From contig SLDY01000021.1 of NCBI GenBank assembly GCA_007125005.1, positions 1 through 41,810 of the forward strand: a DNA stretch of 41,810 nt, written 5' to 3'. Below the pieces are notes generated by a model. It did no database searches and was not told where the DNA came from. It worked only from the letters and a program-made list of their open reading frames with translations. The position numbers and the translations under genes were made by a program. Shown one piece after another: positions 16,639-24,149 of this stretch (the stretch's first letter is position 1; each line of letters begins with the position of its first letter). The DNA is from Natronohydrobacter sp. Lineage in GTDB: Bacteria > Pseudomonadota > Alphaproteobacteria > Rhodobacterales > Rhodobacteraceae.

Positions 16639-17247
16639 TCAGATTTTGCTGGGGCTGTTTGCAGAGACAGTGACATCCAGTGCCACGTGTCCCGCTTGCG
16701 CCCCGAAGCTGGTGAAGGCCTGCGAGAGGGTTTCAAAAACCGCCCCTGCATCGCCACGCAGCTTGGTGCAGAAGTTCTTGGATTTCTCGAATGTTCCTGA
16801 AGATTTCAAGAAATCGATGCAGCCGTAAATCTCGTCCATATGGTGGCCAAGCCCCAGAGGATAAAGCGAGAATTGTGCGGCGATGGTTTGCCCGGTGTCA
16901 GCGGCGTCACCCACGCGCGCCTGCGCCTGGGCTATGCGCTGCTCCAGAGCTGTGCCGGGGGGCAATGTGTCTGTAGGGGTGCAGATCGGATCATCCGGCT
17001 CACCCGGACACCCGCGCGACGCCGTGATATGCATGGTGCAATGCACGCCTGTGCGCGCTGCGGCGACAAAGAGATCACGCATAGCGGGGAACAGGATTTC
17101 TGGCGGGCCGACGATAAGTGTAGAGATATCATCTGTCTCCACACGCAACTGCCCGCGCCACGGCTCAAGGGCCTTGATTGATTCAAGGATGATGTCGACG
17201 AAATTGTCCGACATCGGATAAAGAGAGATTTGTGCGCCAGAAAACAT
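16639..17247 (-). CDS. ykoF: YkoF-like thiamine/HMP-binding protein
   Basis: A 202-residue protein with two repeated ferredoxin-like halves. Each begins with a related ISLYP/FSLYPLG strand: QISLYPMSDNFVDII near the start and QFSLYPLGLGHHMDEIYGCIDFLKSSG in the second half. In Bacillus YkoF this duplicated fold binds thiamine or its HMP moiety in the cytoplasm. The ATG at 17247 is chosen because GCGAGG lies 5 bp upstream; the GTG at 17253 falls next to that site. It is the first gene after the TPP riboswitch, which supports a thiamine role for the operon. Confidence 0.88.
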   Translation of the reverse strand: MFSGAQISLYPMSDNFVDIILESIKALEPWRGQLRVETDDISTLIVGPPEILFPAMRDLFVAAARTGVHCTMHITASRGCPGEPDDPICTPTDTLPPGTALEQRIAQAQARVGDAADTGQTIAAQFSLYPLGLGHHMDEIYGCIDFLKSSGTFEKSKNFCTKLRGDAGAVFETLSQAFTSFGAQAGHVALDVTVSANSPSKI

Positions 17248-17254
17248 GTTCACC

Positions 17255-17345
17255 TCGCTCCGCTGGCATTACCCAGATCAGCTAAAGGGTCCGCAGGCTT
17301 GCGCCCGACATCTCAGCCTCGGCATTACGAAGCACCCCTGTCGTG
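17255..17345 (-). promoter_or_regulatory. TPP riboswitch (thi box)
   Basis: Read on the minus strand, the conserved thi-box pieces appear in order: GGGGTGCTT, then GGCTGAGAT, an intervening stem, ACCCTT, CTGATCTGGGTAATGCCAGCGGAG. The 3' end of the element (AGCGGAGCGAGG) contains the ribosome site of ykoF. Thiamine pyrophosphate binding would hide the ribosome site directly, so control is probably at translation. The downstream ykoFEDC genes are the expected regulon. Confidence 0.95.
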
Positions 17346-17420
17346 GCAGTGAACATATCAAGAGCTTGAGGCTATGCAACCCTCAAGACGCGATTTTTCC
17401 CGCGCCGATCCTCAATTTTG

Positions 17421-17446
17421 ACCGGCGCGCCAATCTGCGCGCCGGT
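17421..17446 (-). terminator. Hairpin after dctM
   Basis: A perfect 10-bp stem (ACCGGCGCGC at 17421-17430 paired with 17437-17446, 6-nt loop) lies about 55 bp downstream of the dctM stop and before the ykoF riboswitch. The flanking T-run is weak in the minus direction, so termination may be partial or the hairpin may protect the mRNA end. Confidence 0.55.
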
Positions 17447-17499
17447 GGCTTTTGCAGCATGCTGGCACTTGCTTGGCGGCAGCGTAGCCGCCCCCCGCA

Positions 17500-18888
17500 T
17501 CAGAACAGCACTGAGGGTAACCAGAGGACCAGCGCGGGGAAGACAAACAGCAGGGCTATGGCAAATATCTGCAAGGCCACAAAAGGGATCGCGCCGCGAT
17601 AGATCGTGCCGGTGCTGACCGAGTTCGGCGCTACGCCACGCAGATAGAACAGCGAGAAGCCGAAAGGCGGGGTCAGGAAACTGGTTTGCAGGTTCACCCC
17701 GATCATCACCCCCAGCCAGATCGGATCGACGCCCAGAAGCAACAGCGTGGGTGCCGTGATTGGCAGAACGATGAAGATGATCTCGAACGTATCCAGAATG
17801 AAGCCGAGGATGAACATGATCAGCATGACCACGATCATGGCACCCATCGCACCGCCGGGCATCGAGGTCAGGAATTCGCGCACCAGATTGTCGCCGCCCA
17901 TCTGGCGGAAGACGATGGCAAAGACCGATGCACCAAAGAGGATGATGAAGATCATCGAGGTGATAACCGCTGTGCGCCGAGCGACTTCCGTAAAGACTGA
18001 AAACGACAGCCGCCAACGCAGCGCTGCAAGCAATGTAGCGCCCACAGCGCCCACAGAAGCGGCCTCGGTTGGTGTGGCGATGCCCCCGAGGATCGAACCC
18101 AGCACTGCCGCGATCAGCAAGAGCGGCGGGACCAGTGCAAAGACGATTTCCTTCCATAGTCCCTGTTTCTCTTCGGGCGGGACAGGCGTTGCCGGGCAGC
18201 TTTCAGGATCGAAAATCGCCTTGTAGATGATGTAAAGGATATAGAGCGTTACCAGCAGAAGCCCCGGAATGATCGCACCGGCGAAGAGATCACCCACAGA
18301 GACTGTCTTGGGGGCGAAATTTCCAAGGCTCATCTGCACCTGAGAGTTCATGCCCGCGATCATATCGCCCATGAAGATCAGCACGGTCGAAGGCGGAATG
18401 ATCTGCCCGAGCGTGCCGCTGGCGCAAATCGCACCCGAGGCGAGTTTCGGATCATACCCGGCGCGCAGCATCGCAGGCAGAGAGATCAGGCCCATGGTAA
18501 CGACAGTCGCACCCACAACCCCGGTCGAGGCTGCCAGAAGCGCCCCCACGAGGATTACGGAAATCCCCAAGCCACCGCGCATGTTGCCAAAAAGCTTGCC
18601 CATCGTTGTCAGCAATTGTTCGGCGATATTGCTGCGCTCCAGCATCACCCCCATGAAGATGAACAAGGGCACCGCGACCAGCACTTCATTGATCATGTAG
18701 CCTGTATAGCGACCGGCCAGCGCGCGCAGGTTCGACAGATCGAACACGCCGAAATAAAGGCCCAGATAGGCGAAAAGCACTGATGTGCCCGCCAGTGTGA
18801 AGGCCACAGGGAAGCCAATCAGCAGAAAGCCGATCACGGCAAAAAACATCAACCCGGCAAGGATCTCGCCGATCAGAACTGGATCCAT
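17500..18888 (-). CDS. dctM: TRAP transporter large permease, DctM type
   Basis: Large membrane subunit of a tripartite ATP-independent periplasmic importer, using a sodium or proton gradient to take up an organic acid delivered by DctP. The 462 residues form a dozen or more hydrophobic helices. They include the family segments GFPVAFTLAGTSVLFAYLG near the N-terminus, VGATVVTMGLISLPAMLRAGYDPKLASGAICASGTLGQIIPPSTVLI in the first half, and the matching GVNLQTSFLTPPFGFSLFYLRGV late in the protein. It starts 1 bp after the dctQ stop. It is longer than the shortest DctM proteins owing to a central cytoplasmic loop with charged residues around 225-245. Confidence 0.93.
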   Translation of the reverse strand: MDPVLIGEILAGLMFFAVIGFLLIGFPVAFTLAGTSVLFAYLGLYFGVFDLSNLRALAGRYTGYMINEVLVAVPLFIFMGVMLERSNIAEQLLTTMGKLFGNMRGGLGISVILVGALLAASTGVVGATVVTMGLISLPAMLRAGYDPKLASGAICASGTLGQIIPPSTVLIFMGDMIAGMNSQVQMSLGNFAPKTVSVGDLFAGAIIPGLLLVTLYILYIIYKAIFDPESCPATPVPPEEKQGLWKEIVFALVPPLLLIAAVLGSILGGIATPTEAASVGAVGATLLAALRWRLSFSVFTEVARRTAVITSMIFIILFGASVFAIVFRQMGGDNLVREFLTSMPGGAMGAMIVVMLIMFILGFILDTFEIIFIVLPITAPTLLLLGVDPIWLGVMIGVNLQTSFLTPPFGFSLFYLRGVAPNSVSTGTIYRGAIPFVALQIFAIALLFVFPALVLWLPSVLF

Positions 18889-18889
18889 G

Positions 18890-19447
18890 TCAGGCGTGCT
18901 CCGTGTCGTATTGGTATCGGTAGTCGTCAGGCACCAGATCCTCGCGCCCGGCGATGATCAGGATCGATCTGATCGCCATGGCCAACCCCTGAAGTGCGAT
19001 CACCACGGCCAGCACCAGAATGAAGGTCTTGAGCACCCAAAGCCCCGGCATCCCGCCGGGATTGGCTGAAGCCTCGCCCAACCGCCAGGAGCGGGCGACG
19101 AAAGTGAAACAGTAGGACCAGACCACCCACGCAAAGGGCATCAGGAATATGCACACCCCCAGCAAATCCAGCCAAGCCTTGCGCAGCGTCGAGGCCGGAC
19201 GATAGAAGATATCAACCCGCACATGGTCATTGCGATACAGCGCATAGCCCGCCACAGCGGTGAACATCACCCCGTTCATCCAGGGATAGAGATCCTGCAT
19301 CCACAGCCGGGTATTGAGGAACACGTAGCGTTCCACCACCACCCAGAAACAGACCAGCACGATCCCCACCGACAACCACATGAAGGTGTTGCCGATGATC
19401 CGGTTGATAAGGTTGATCAGGCGCATCAGGTAGGAAAGCGCAGTCAT
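18890..19447 (-). CDS. dctQ: TRAP transporter small permease, DctQ type
   Basis: The 185-residue small membrane subunit with four predicted helices. Typical DctQ features are visible: the W-M-Q-D-L-Y-P-W-M-N-G segment, the following RNDHVRVDIFY motif that marks the family, and a long helix pair after it. It lies between dctP and dctM in the usual P-Q-M order. A strong hairpin in the 90-bp gap from dctP probably lowers its expression relative to the binding protein. Confidence 0.92.
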   Translation of the reverse strand: MTALSYLMRLINLINRIIGNTFMWLSVGIVLVCFWVVVERYVFLNTRLWMQDLYPWMNGVMFTAVAGYALYRNDHVRVDIFYRPASTLRKAWLDLLGVCIFLMPFAWVVWSYCFTFVARSWRLGEASANPGGMPGLWVLKTFILVLAVVIALQGLAMAIRSILIIAGREDLVPDDYRYQYDTEHA

Positions 19448-19484
19448 GCCAGCCTCGTCTGTCAGGGGGCGTGAGTGTGAAATT

Positions 19485-19511
19485 GCGGCCCCGGATCAGA
19501 TCCGGGGCCGC
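19485..19511 (-). terminator. Intercistronic hairpin between dctP and dctQ
   Basis: A perfect 11-bp GC-rich stem (GCGGCCCCGGA at 19485-19495 paired with 19501-19511, 5-nt loop) lies just after the dctP stop. No T-run follows, so it more likely stabilises the 3' end of dctP mRNA or partly attenuates transcription than fully terminates it. Confidence 0.6.
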
Positions 19512-19536
19512 CGAAATCAAGGCAAAGCGCTCAGGC

Positions 19537-20646
19537 TCAGCCCAGATCCGAGATGTCGAAATACTTCTCGCGCGCAAGCGCGAAGGTCAGGTCGGTGTTC
19601 TCGGTGCGGGTGCGCAGCAGGTTGAGGTTCTTCACGAAGCTCTCTGCCGTTGCCTTGGTCTTGGCGTCGCCACTGTCGAGGATTTCGACCAGCAATTCCT
19701 TTGACGCCGCAGCACCTGCTTCCAGAACGCTCTCGGGCCAGTCCTTGTGTACGATCACACCATGGTTCTCGACCATGTCTGCCAGCGCGATGGGGTCATT
19801 GGCGTAGAATTCCGACGGCACCTGATCGTATTCGGCCTGACAGACGTCGCGCACGATGCCCTGAAGATTGGCAGGCAGCGCCATGAACTTTTCCTTGTCG
19901 ACGGCCACTTCGGTAGCCAGACCCGGCTCGATGAACGAGCTGGTGTAGTAGTGCTTGCGCACCTGATGGAAGCCCAGCGCCCGGTCATTGTAGGGGCCGA
20001 CGAATTCAGCCGCATCCAGCGCGCCGGATTGCAGCGCAGCGAAGATCTCGCCACCGGCCATGTTGGTAACCGATGCCCCCATTTTCTGCCAGACCTGACC
20101 ACCCAGACCCGGTGTGCGGAAGCGCATGCCCTGAACGTCCTCGATCCCGCTCAGTTCATTCTGGAACCAGCCACCGGCCTGCGTGCCCGTGTCGCCCGAC
20201 AGGAAGCCGACAAGGCCGAAATCGTCATAGATATCGTCCCAGAGCTCCTGACCACCCAGATAACGCACCCATGCCGCCAGCTCGCGTGAAGTCATCCCGA
20301 AGGGAACCCCGGTGAAAAAGCCCAGACCCTGTGACTTGTTCAGCCAGTAATAGGCAGCGCCATGGCTCATCTCGGCCGAGCCGTCGATAACGGCATCGAG
20401 CGATTGCAGAGCAGGCACCATCTCGCCCGCAGCGAAAACCTCGACTGTCAGCGCACCATCGGATGCCGCAGTGATACGATCCGCCACGCGCTGTGCGCCG
20501 GTTCCCAGACCGGGGAAGTTGCGCGGCCAAGTGGTCACCATGCGCCATGTGATGCGGCCCTGAGCTACAGCCGGTGCTGCCAGCGTCGAGGCCGCGGCGG
20601 CACCGCCACCAAGTGCCGATGTCTTCAGGAATGAACGACGATCCAT
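19537..20646 (-). CDS. dctP: TRAP transporter substrate-binding protein, DctP family (TakP-like)
   Basis: Periplasmic receptor of the TRAP system, 369 residues. It begins with a twin-arginine signal (DRRSFLKTSALGGGAAAA...PAVAQG), so it may be folded before export. The mature start ITWRMVTTWPRNFPGLGTGAQRVADRI and the GAAYYWLNKSQGLGFFTGVPFGM segment resemble the TakP/FcbT1 branch that binds 2-oxo acids or other monocarboxylates, not C4-dicarboxylates. The central QGMRFRTPGLGGQVWQKMGAS contains the arginine that usually grips the carboxylate. The exact ligand is not determinable here. Confidence 0.9.
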   Translation of the reverse strand: MDRRSFLKTSALGGGAAAASTLAAPAVAQGRITWRMVTTWPRNFPGLGTGAQRVADRITAASDGALTVEVFAAGEMVPALQSLDAVIDGSAEMSHGAAYYWLNKSQGLGFFTGVPFGMTSRELAAWVRYLGGQELWDDIYDDFGLVGFLSGDTGTQAGGWFQNELSGIEDVQGMRFRTPGLGGQVWQKMGASVTNMAGGEIFAALQSGALDAAEFVGPYNDRALGFHQVRKHYYTSSFIEPGLATEVAVDKEKFMALPANLQGIVRDVCQAEYDQVPSEFYANDPIALADMVENHGVIVHKDWPESVLEAGAAASKELLVEILDSGDAKTKATAESFVKNLNLLRTRTENTDLTFALAREKYFDISDLG

Positions 20647-20706
20647 TTAGTCCTCCCAGATATGGATTTGTTGATCCGTCACCTCCGACAGATGGCGGTA
20701 ATAATG

Positions 20707-20726
20707 CACATAAGGCGGGTTATGTG
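20707..20726. promoter_or_regulatory. Inverted repeat upstream of dctP, possible operator
   Basis: CACATAA at 20707-20713 and TTATGTG at 20720-20726 form a 7-bp inverted repeat with a 6-bp centre, about 60 bp upstream of the dctP start. The size and placement suit a dimeric repressor site. No regulator gene is adjacent. Confidence 0.4.
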
Positions 20727-20854
20727 AACCCTGTATCGGTGCTCAAAATAAAGGCAGAAACGAAGCTGTGTCTTGACCAGGCGAACAGTTCCCCTCGATA
20801 TGGCCGGTTGCACAGATGCGCGGGCATACAAGAATACTGCCGCTTCCTATTTGC

Positions 20855-20882
20855 TTGACATGCCAGGGACGTGACCTACGCT
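20855..20882 (+). promoter_or_regulatory. Possible promoter of the short-chain dehydrogenase
   Basis: TTGACA (20855-20860) and TACGCT (20877-20882) are separated by 16 bp, about 55 bp upstream of the ATG at 20936. The -35 is a perfect consensus; the -10 is moderate. Confidence 0.4.
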
Positions 20883-20935
20883 GGCCGCGAACGAGTTCCT
20901 GTTTCAATCCCCACAAAGAAAAGGGCCGCGAGCCG

Positions 20936-21682
20936 ATGGCAGAGCCCAGAACTGTCTTGATTACCGGAGCGAGCCAAGGGATCGGGCGCGCCTGCGCTCT
21001 GGCCTTTCTGGATGCTGGGCATCATGTCGTACTTGCAGCGCGTTCTGCTCAAAGACTTGCAGAAATTGCAGCGACGGCCCCCGAACGGGCGCTTGTACAT
21101 GCCTGTGATGTCTCTGATCCCGCGCAAGTGGAGGCGCTTTTCGCGGCCATATCCGAGCGGTTCGGACGGCTTGATGTTGTTTTCAACAACGCTGGTGTCG
21201 GTCTGCCTCCGGCAGAGATCGCTGATATCTCCTGGGAAGACTGGCGGCGCGTTGTCGCGGTAAATCTGGATGGCGCCTTCCTGATTGCGCGCGCCAGCTT
21301 TGCCATGATGCGGGCGCAATCCCCCAAAGGTGGGCGCATCATCAATAACGGCTCGATTTCGGCGCATGTCCCGCGCGTTGGCTCCGTGCCATATACAGTC
21401 ACCAAAACTGCAATCACCGGATTGACACGCGCGCTCTCTCTGGATGGTCGCAAACACGATATTGCCTGTGGGCAGATCGATATCGGCAACGCGGCGTCTG
21501 CTATGACAGAGGTCATGACCCGAGGTGTCCCGCAGGCTGATGGCAGCATGCGCGCAGAGCCTGTGATGGATGTCGGGCATGTTGCAGATGCTGTGTTGCA
21601 CATGGCAAACCTGCCCCTGAGCGCCAATGTGCAGTTCATGACGCTGATGGCCACAAAAATGCCCTTCATAGGGCGCGGCTAA
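20936..21682 (+). CDS. Short-chain dehydrogenase/reductase
   Basis: A 248-residue classical SDR using NAD(P). The cofactor motif TGASQGIG lies near residues 10-17, NNAGVG near 86-91, the catalytic serine in NGSISAH, and Y-x3-K as YTVTK. The arginine in LAARSAQR after the second strand mildly suggests NADP. I chose the ATG at 20936 because AGAAAAGGG lies upstream and the Rossmann motif then begins at the N-terminus; the open frame extends 40 residues further upstream without homology. It is divergent from the TRAP operon and convergent with the DUF1028 gene. The substrate is unknown. Confidence 0.88.
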   Translation: MAEPRTVLITGASQGIGRACALAFLDAGHHVVLAARSAQRLAEIAATAPERALVHACDVSDPAQVEALFAAISERFGRLDVVFNNAGVGLPPAEIADISWEDWRRVVAVNLDGAFLIARASFAMMRAQSPKGGRIINNGSISAHVPRVGSVPYTVTKTAITGLTRALSLDGRKHDIACGQIDIGNAASAMTEVMTRGVPQADGSMRAEPVMDVGHVADAVLHMANLPLSANVQFMTLMATKMPFIGRG

Positions 21683-21718
21683 ACGACGTGCGCGCAGCCC
21701 AAGGGGGCAGTAAGGCAG

Positions 21719-22387
21719 TTAATCTGTATCGTGCCCGCGCTGTGGGTCAGTGCGCGTCGGGACTGTACGCGCCCAGGATGCGTAGTCACCGGTTTGCGAG
21801 CGCCGATACAGATCCTTCAGGGCAGGTATGGGAGCCTCAGCCCAGTCTATTCGCAAGGTGAGGGGCGGGGCATCGGGCGCAACGATAAGCAGGGCGGCCG
21901 ATTGCAGCCCGCGTGTATCGCCGCCCGCTACTTCTGCTGCACTCAACGCCGCGAGCAAGCGATCAGCGAACGTGCCCTGCGCATCAAGAAAAGCATCGCG
22001 CGCTGCGTCCAGAACCTCGGGCCCAGAAAGAAGGTTGCCCGATACAACCAGCCCCGGCGCGTCTATTGCGCCCTTCCAGTCAGTGTTTTTCTGGCCTGTG
22101 TGGCTGGCCGTTCCGCCATGCTTGTCAAGAACTGCCAGTTGCCGCCAGTCGCGCCCCTGATCCGGGTGTGCCAACGCCGTGACGGTCTGTGCAGCGTTCT
22201 TTCCTGTGCGCATCAACTCCAGTGCATCCTCGCCCCAGAGCGTGGACGGAGCCGCCCCTTGCGAGGCAGACATTCCAGCACGCGAATCGCCGCGTAATAC
22301 CCAGCCGCCAACGCACAGAGACCCTGTCGCGGCGGCGCCACCCATGGCGCCGGTGCTCAAATCTTGCGCAAGAATCGAATATGTCAT
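21719..22387 (-). CDS. DUF1028 family protein (Ntn-hydrolase-like)
   Basis: A 222-residue DUF1028 protein. It has the opening MTYSILAQDLSTGAMGGAAATGS, the central SASQGAAPSTLWGEDALELMRTG, and the RQLAVLDKHGGTASHTG...GAIDAPGLVVSGNLLSGPEVLDA segment that defines the family. The fold is Ntn-hydrolase-like and the members often sit with peptide or amino-acid transport genes, where an amidohydrolase-like role is suspected. Here it diverges from a peptide ABC operon and shares its promoter region with two palindromic sites, suggesting joint control by the GntR regulator at the end of that operon. Confidence 0.85.
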   Translation of the reverse strand: MTYSILAQDLSTGAMGGAAATGSLCVGGWVLRGDSRAGMSASQGAAPSTLWGEDALELMRTGKNAAQTVTALAHPDQGRDWRQLAVLDKHGGTASHTGQKNTDWKGAIDAPGLVVSGNLLSGPEVLDAARDAFLDAQGTFADRLLAALSAAEVAGGDTRGLQSAALLIVAPDAPPLTLRIDWAEAPIPALKDLYRRSQTGDYASWARTVPTRTDPQRGHDTD

Positions 22388-22415
22388 CAGTTTATTTCCT
22401 TCTCCTGCCCAAAAC

Positions 22416-22453
22416 TATCATGATAATTTTGACCAATGCAAATTATCATGATA
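22416..22453. promoter_or_regulatory. Paired palindromic operators TATCATGATA
   Basis: Two identical 10-bp palindromes, TATCATGATA at 22416-22425 and 22444-22453, have centres 28 bp apart in the divergent promoter region of the DUF1028 gene and the peptide transporter. The second overlaps the likely -10 of the rightward promoter (TTGACC at 22429-22434 as -35). The FadR-type regulator at 27875-28648 is the obvious candidate to bind them. Confidence 0.65.
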
Positions 22454-22492
22454 AATATGGTGAAATAAGCATAACAACAGGGAGTGCCTCAC

Positions 22493-24070
22493 ATGGCCAT
22501 TTCAGCACTGACCCGCCGCGGCTTCGGGGTCTTGACAGCCGCGCTTCTCGCCTCTTCGGCACTCGTTGCGCCAGCGCAGGCACAGACGCCACCTGGCGTT
22601 CTGGTTGTTGGTCAGATCGCCGAGCCTCAGGCGCTCGATCCGCATGCTGTCACGGCTGTCAATGATTTCCGGATCCTGATGAATATCTATGACGGGCTGG
22701 TGCGCTATGCGTCTGGCACGCTTGAGGTGGAGCCCGCGCTGGCAGAGGGCTGGGAGATCTCGGAGGATGGCACGGTTTATACTTTCAGCCTGCGCGGGGG
22801 CATCAACTTTCATGATGGCAGCGCCTTTGATGCCGAGGCTGTGGTGTGGAATTTTGAGCGGATGCTGAACGAGGACCATCCCTATTACGACACAGGCCCC
22901 TTCCCGCTGTCTTTCTTCTTCTCTGCGATCGAGTCGGTCGAGGCCGTGGATGATCTGACGGTGCGTTTTTCACTCAATGAGCCCTATGCACCGTTCCTGT
23001 CGAACCTTGCCTATCCGACCGGGCTGATCGTCTCGCCCGCCGCCGTGATGGAACATGGCAGCGATTTCGGGCGCAACCCGTCGGGCACGGGGCCGTTCCG
23101 CTTTGCTGAATGGCGCTCGAATGAGCGGGTGGTTGTGACCCGTAACGAGGATTACTGGGATGGCGCCGCAGGCACGGAAGCAGTGATCTTCCGCCCGATC
23201 ACCGATGCCAATACCCGCGTAGCCGAGATGCTCTCCGGCGGAATAGATGTGATGGTAGAGGTGCCGCCGGTGGCGATCTCGCAATTCCAGACCGACGCGC
23301 ATACGATCCACGAGCAGGCTGGCCCGCATCTGTGGTTCCTGATCCTGAATATGAAGGAAGGCCCTTTCACTGATCAACGCGTGCGGCAGGCCGCGAATTA
23401 CGCGATCAACAAGGAAGCGCTTGTCAATGATGTGCTTGAGGGGACAGCGACTGTCGCCGCAGGGCCGATCCCGCCCGCCTTTGGCTGGGCCTATAACGAG
23501 GATCTGGAGCCCTATCCCTATGACCCTGACCGCGCCCGCGAGCTGCTGGCCGAGGCCGGGGCCGAGGGTGCAAGCCTGACCTTCTATGTGACCGAGGGCG
23601 GCTCGGGCATGCTGGACCCGATCCCGATGGGCACAGCGATTCAGGCCGATCTGGCGGCAGTTGGTTTCGATGTGACCATCGAAACTTATGAATGGAACAC
23701 CTTCCTGGGTCGCGTGAATCCGGGCCTTGAGGGGCGTGCCGATGCCGCGCAGATGGCATGGATGACCAATGACCCGGACACGCTGCCGTTCCTTGCTCTG
23801 CGCACGGATGCATGGCCCGATGCGGGTGGGTTCAACTCGGGTTACTATTCCAACCCCGAGGTGGATGCGCTGCTGGAGGCTGCTCGCGTCGAGACCGACC
23901 AGGACGAGCGCGCGCGGCTTTATCGCGAGATGCAGGTGATTGTGCAGGAAGATGCGCCCTGGGTTTTCGTGGCGAACTGGATGCAGAATGCCGTGACGTC
24001 GGATGCTGTGGAGAATTTCCAGCTTGAGCCCTCGTTCTTCCTACTGCTCAAGGATGTGGTGAAGAACTGA
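22493..24070 (+). CDS. Peptide/oligopeptide ABC transporter substrate-binding protein (SBP_bac_5)
   Basis: Periplasmic receptor of 525 residues in the DppA/OppA family. A Sec signal (about residues 1-31, cleavage near AQA-QT) precedes the family segments VVGQIAEPQALDPHAVTAVNDFRIL, LAEGWEISEDGTVYTFSLRGGINFHDGSAFDAEAVVWNFERM and NPSGTGPFRFAEW. The ATG at 22493 is preceded by GGGAG at proper distance; the GTG at 22484 overlaps that site. Its ligand may be a peptide, an opine or another amide. A strong terminator-like hairpin follows it, which would let the receptor be made in excess over the membrane parts. Confidence 0.92.
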   Translation: MAISALTRRGFGVLTAALLASSALVAPAQAQTPPGVLVVGQIAEPQALDPHAVTAVNDFRILMNIYDGLVRYASGTLEVEPALAEGWEISEDGTVYTFSLRGGINFHDGSAFDAEAVVWNFERMLNEDHPYYDTGPFPLSFFFSAIESVEAVDDLTVRFSLNEPYAPFLSNLAYPTGLIVSPAAVMEHGSDFGRNPSGTGPFRFAEWRSNERVVVTRNEDYWDGAAGTEAVIFRPITDANTRVAEMLSGGIDVMVEVPPVAISQFQTDAHTIHEQAGPHLWFLILNMKEGPFTDQRVRQAANYAINKEALVNDVLEGTATVAAGPIPPAFGWAYNEDLEPYPYDPDRARELLAEAGAEGASLTFYVTEGGSGMLDPIPMGTAIQADLAAVGFDVTIETYEWNTFLGRVNPGLEGRADAAQMAWMTNDPDTLPFLALRTDAWPDAGGFNSGYYSNPEVDALLEAARVETDQDERARLYREMQVIVQEDAPWVFVANWMQNAVTSDAVENFQLEPSFFLLLKDVVKN

Positions 24071-24082
24071 AGCATCTCTCGG

Positions 24083-24108
24083 GGGCGCGCTGACGCGCGC
24101 CCTTTTTT
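24083..24108 (+). terminator. Terminator-like hairpin between SBP and permease genes
   Basis: A perfect 8-bp stem (GGGCGCGC at 24083-24090 paired with 24095-24102, 4-nt loop) is followed by six T at 24103-24108, 12 bp after the SBP stop. The structure is a classic intrinsic terminator. The permease gene 40 bp further on has no evident separate promoter, so read-through is expected. Confidence 0.8.
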
Positions 24109-24149
24109 AAGTATTTTTGGCAAGATGAAGTGGCAGGAGGAACGGGGTT

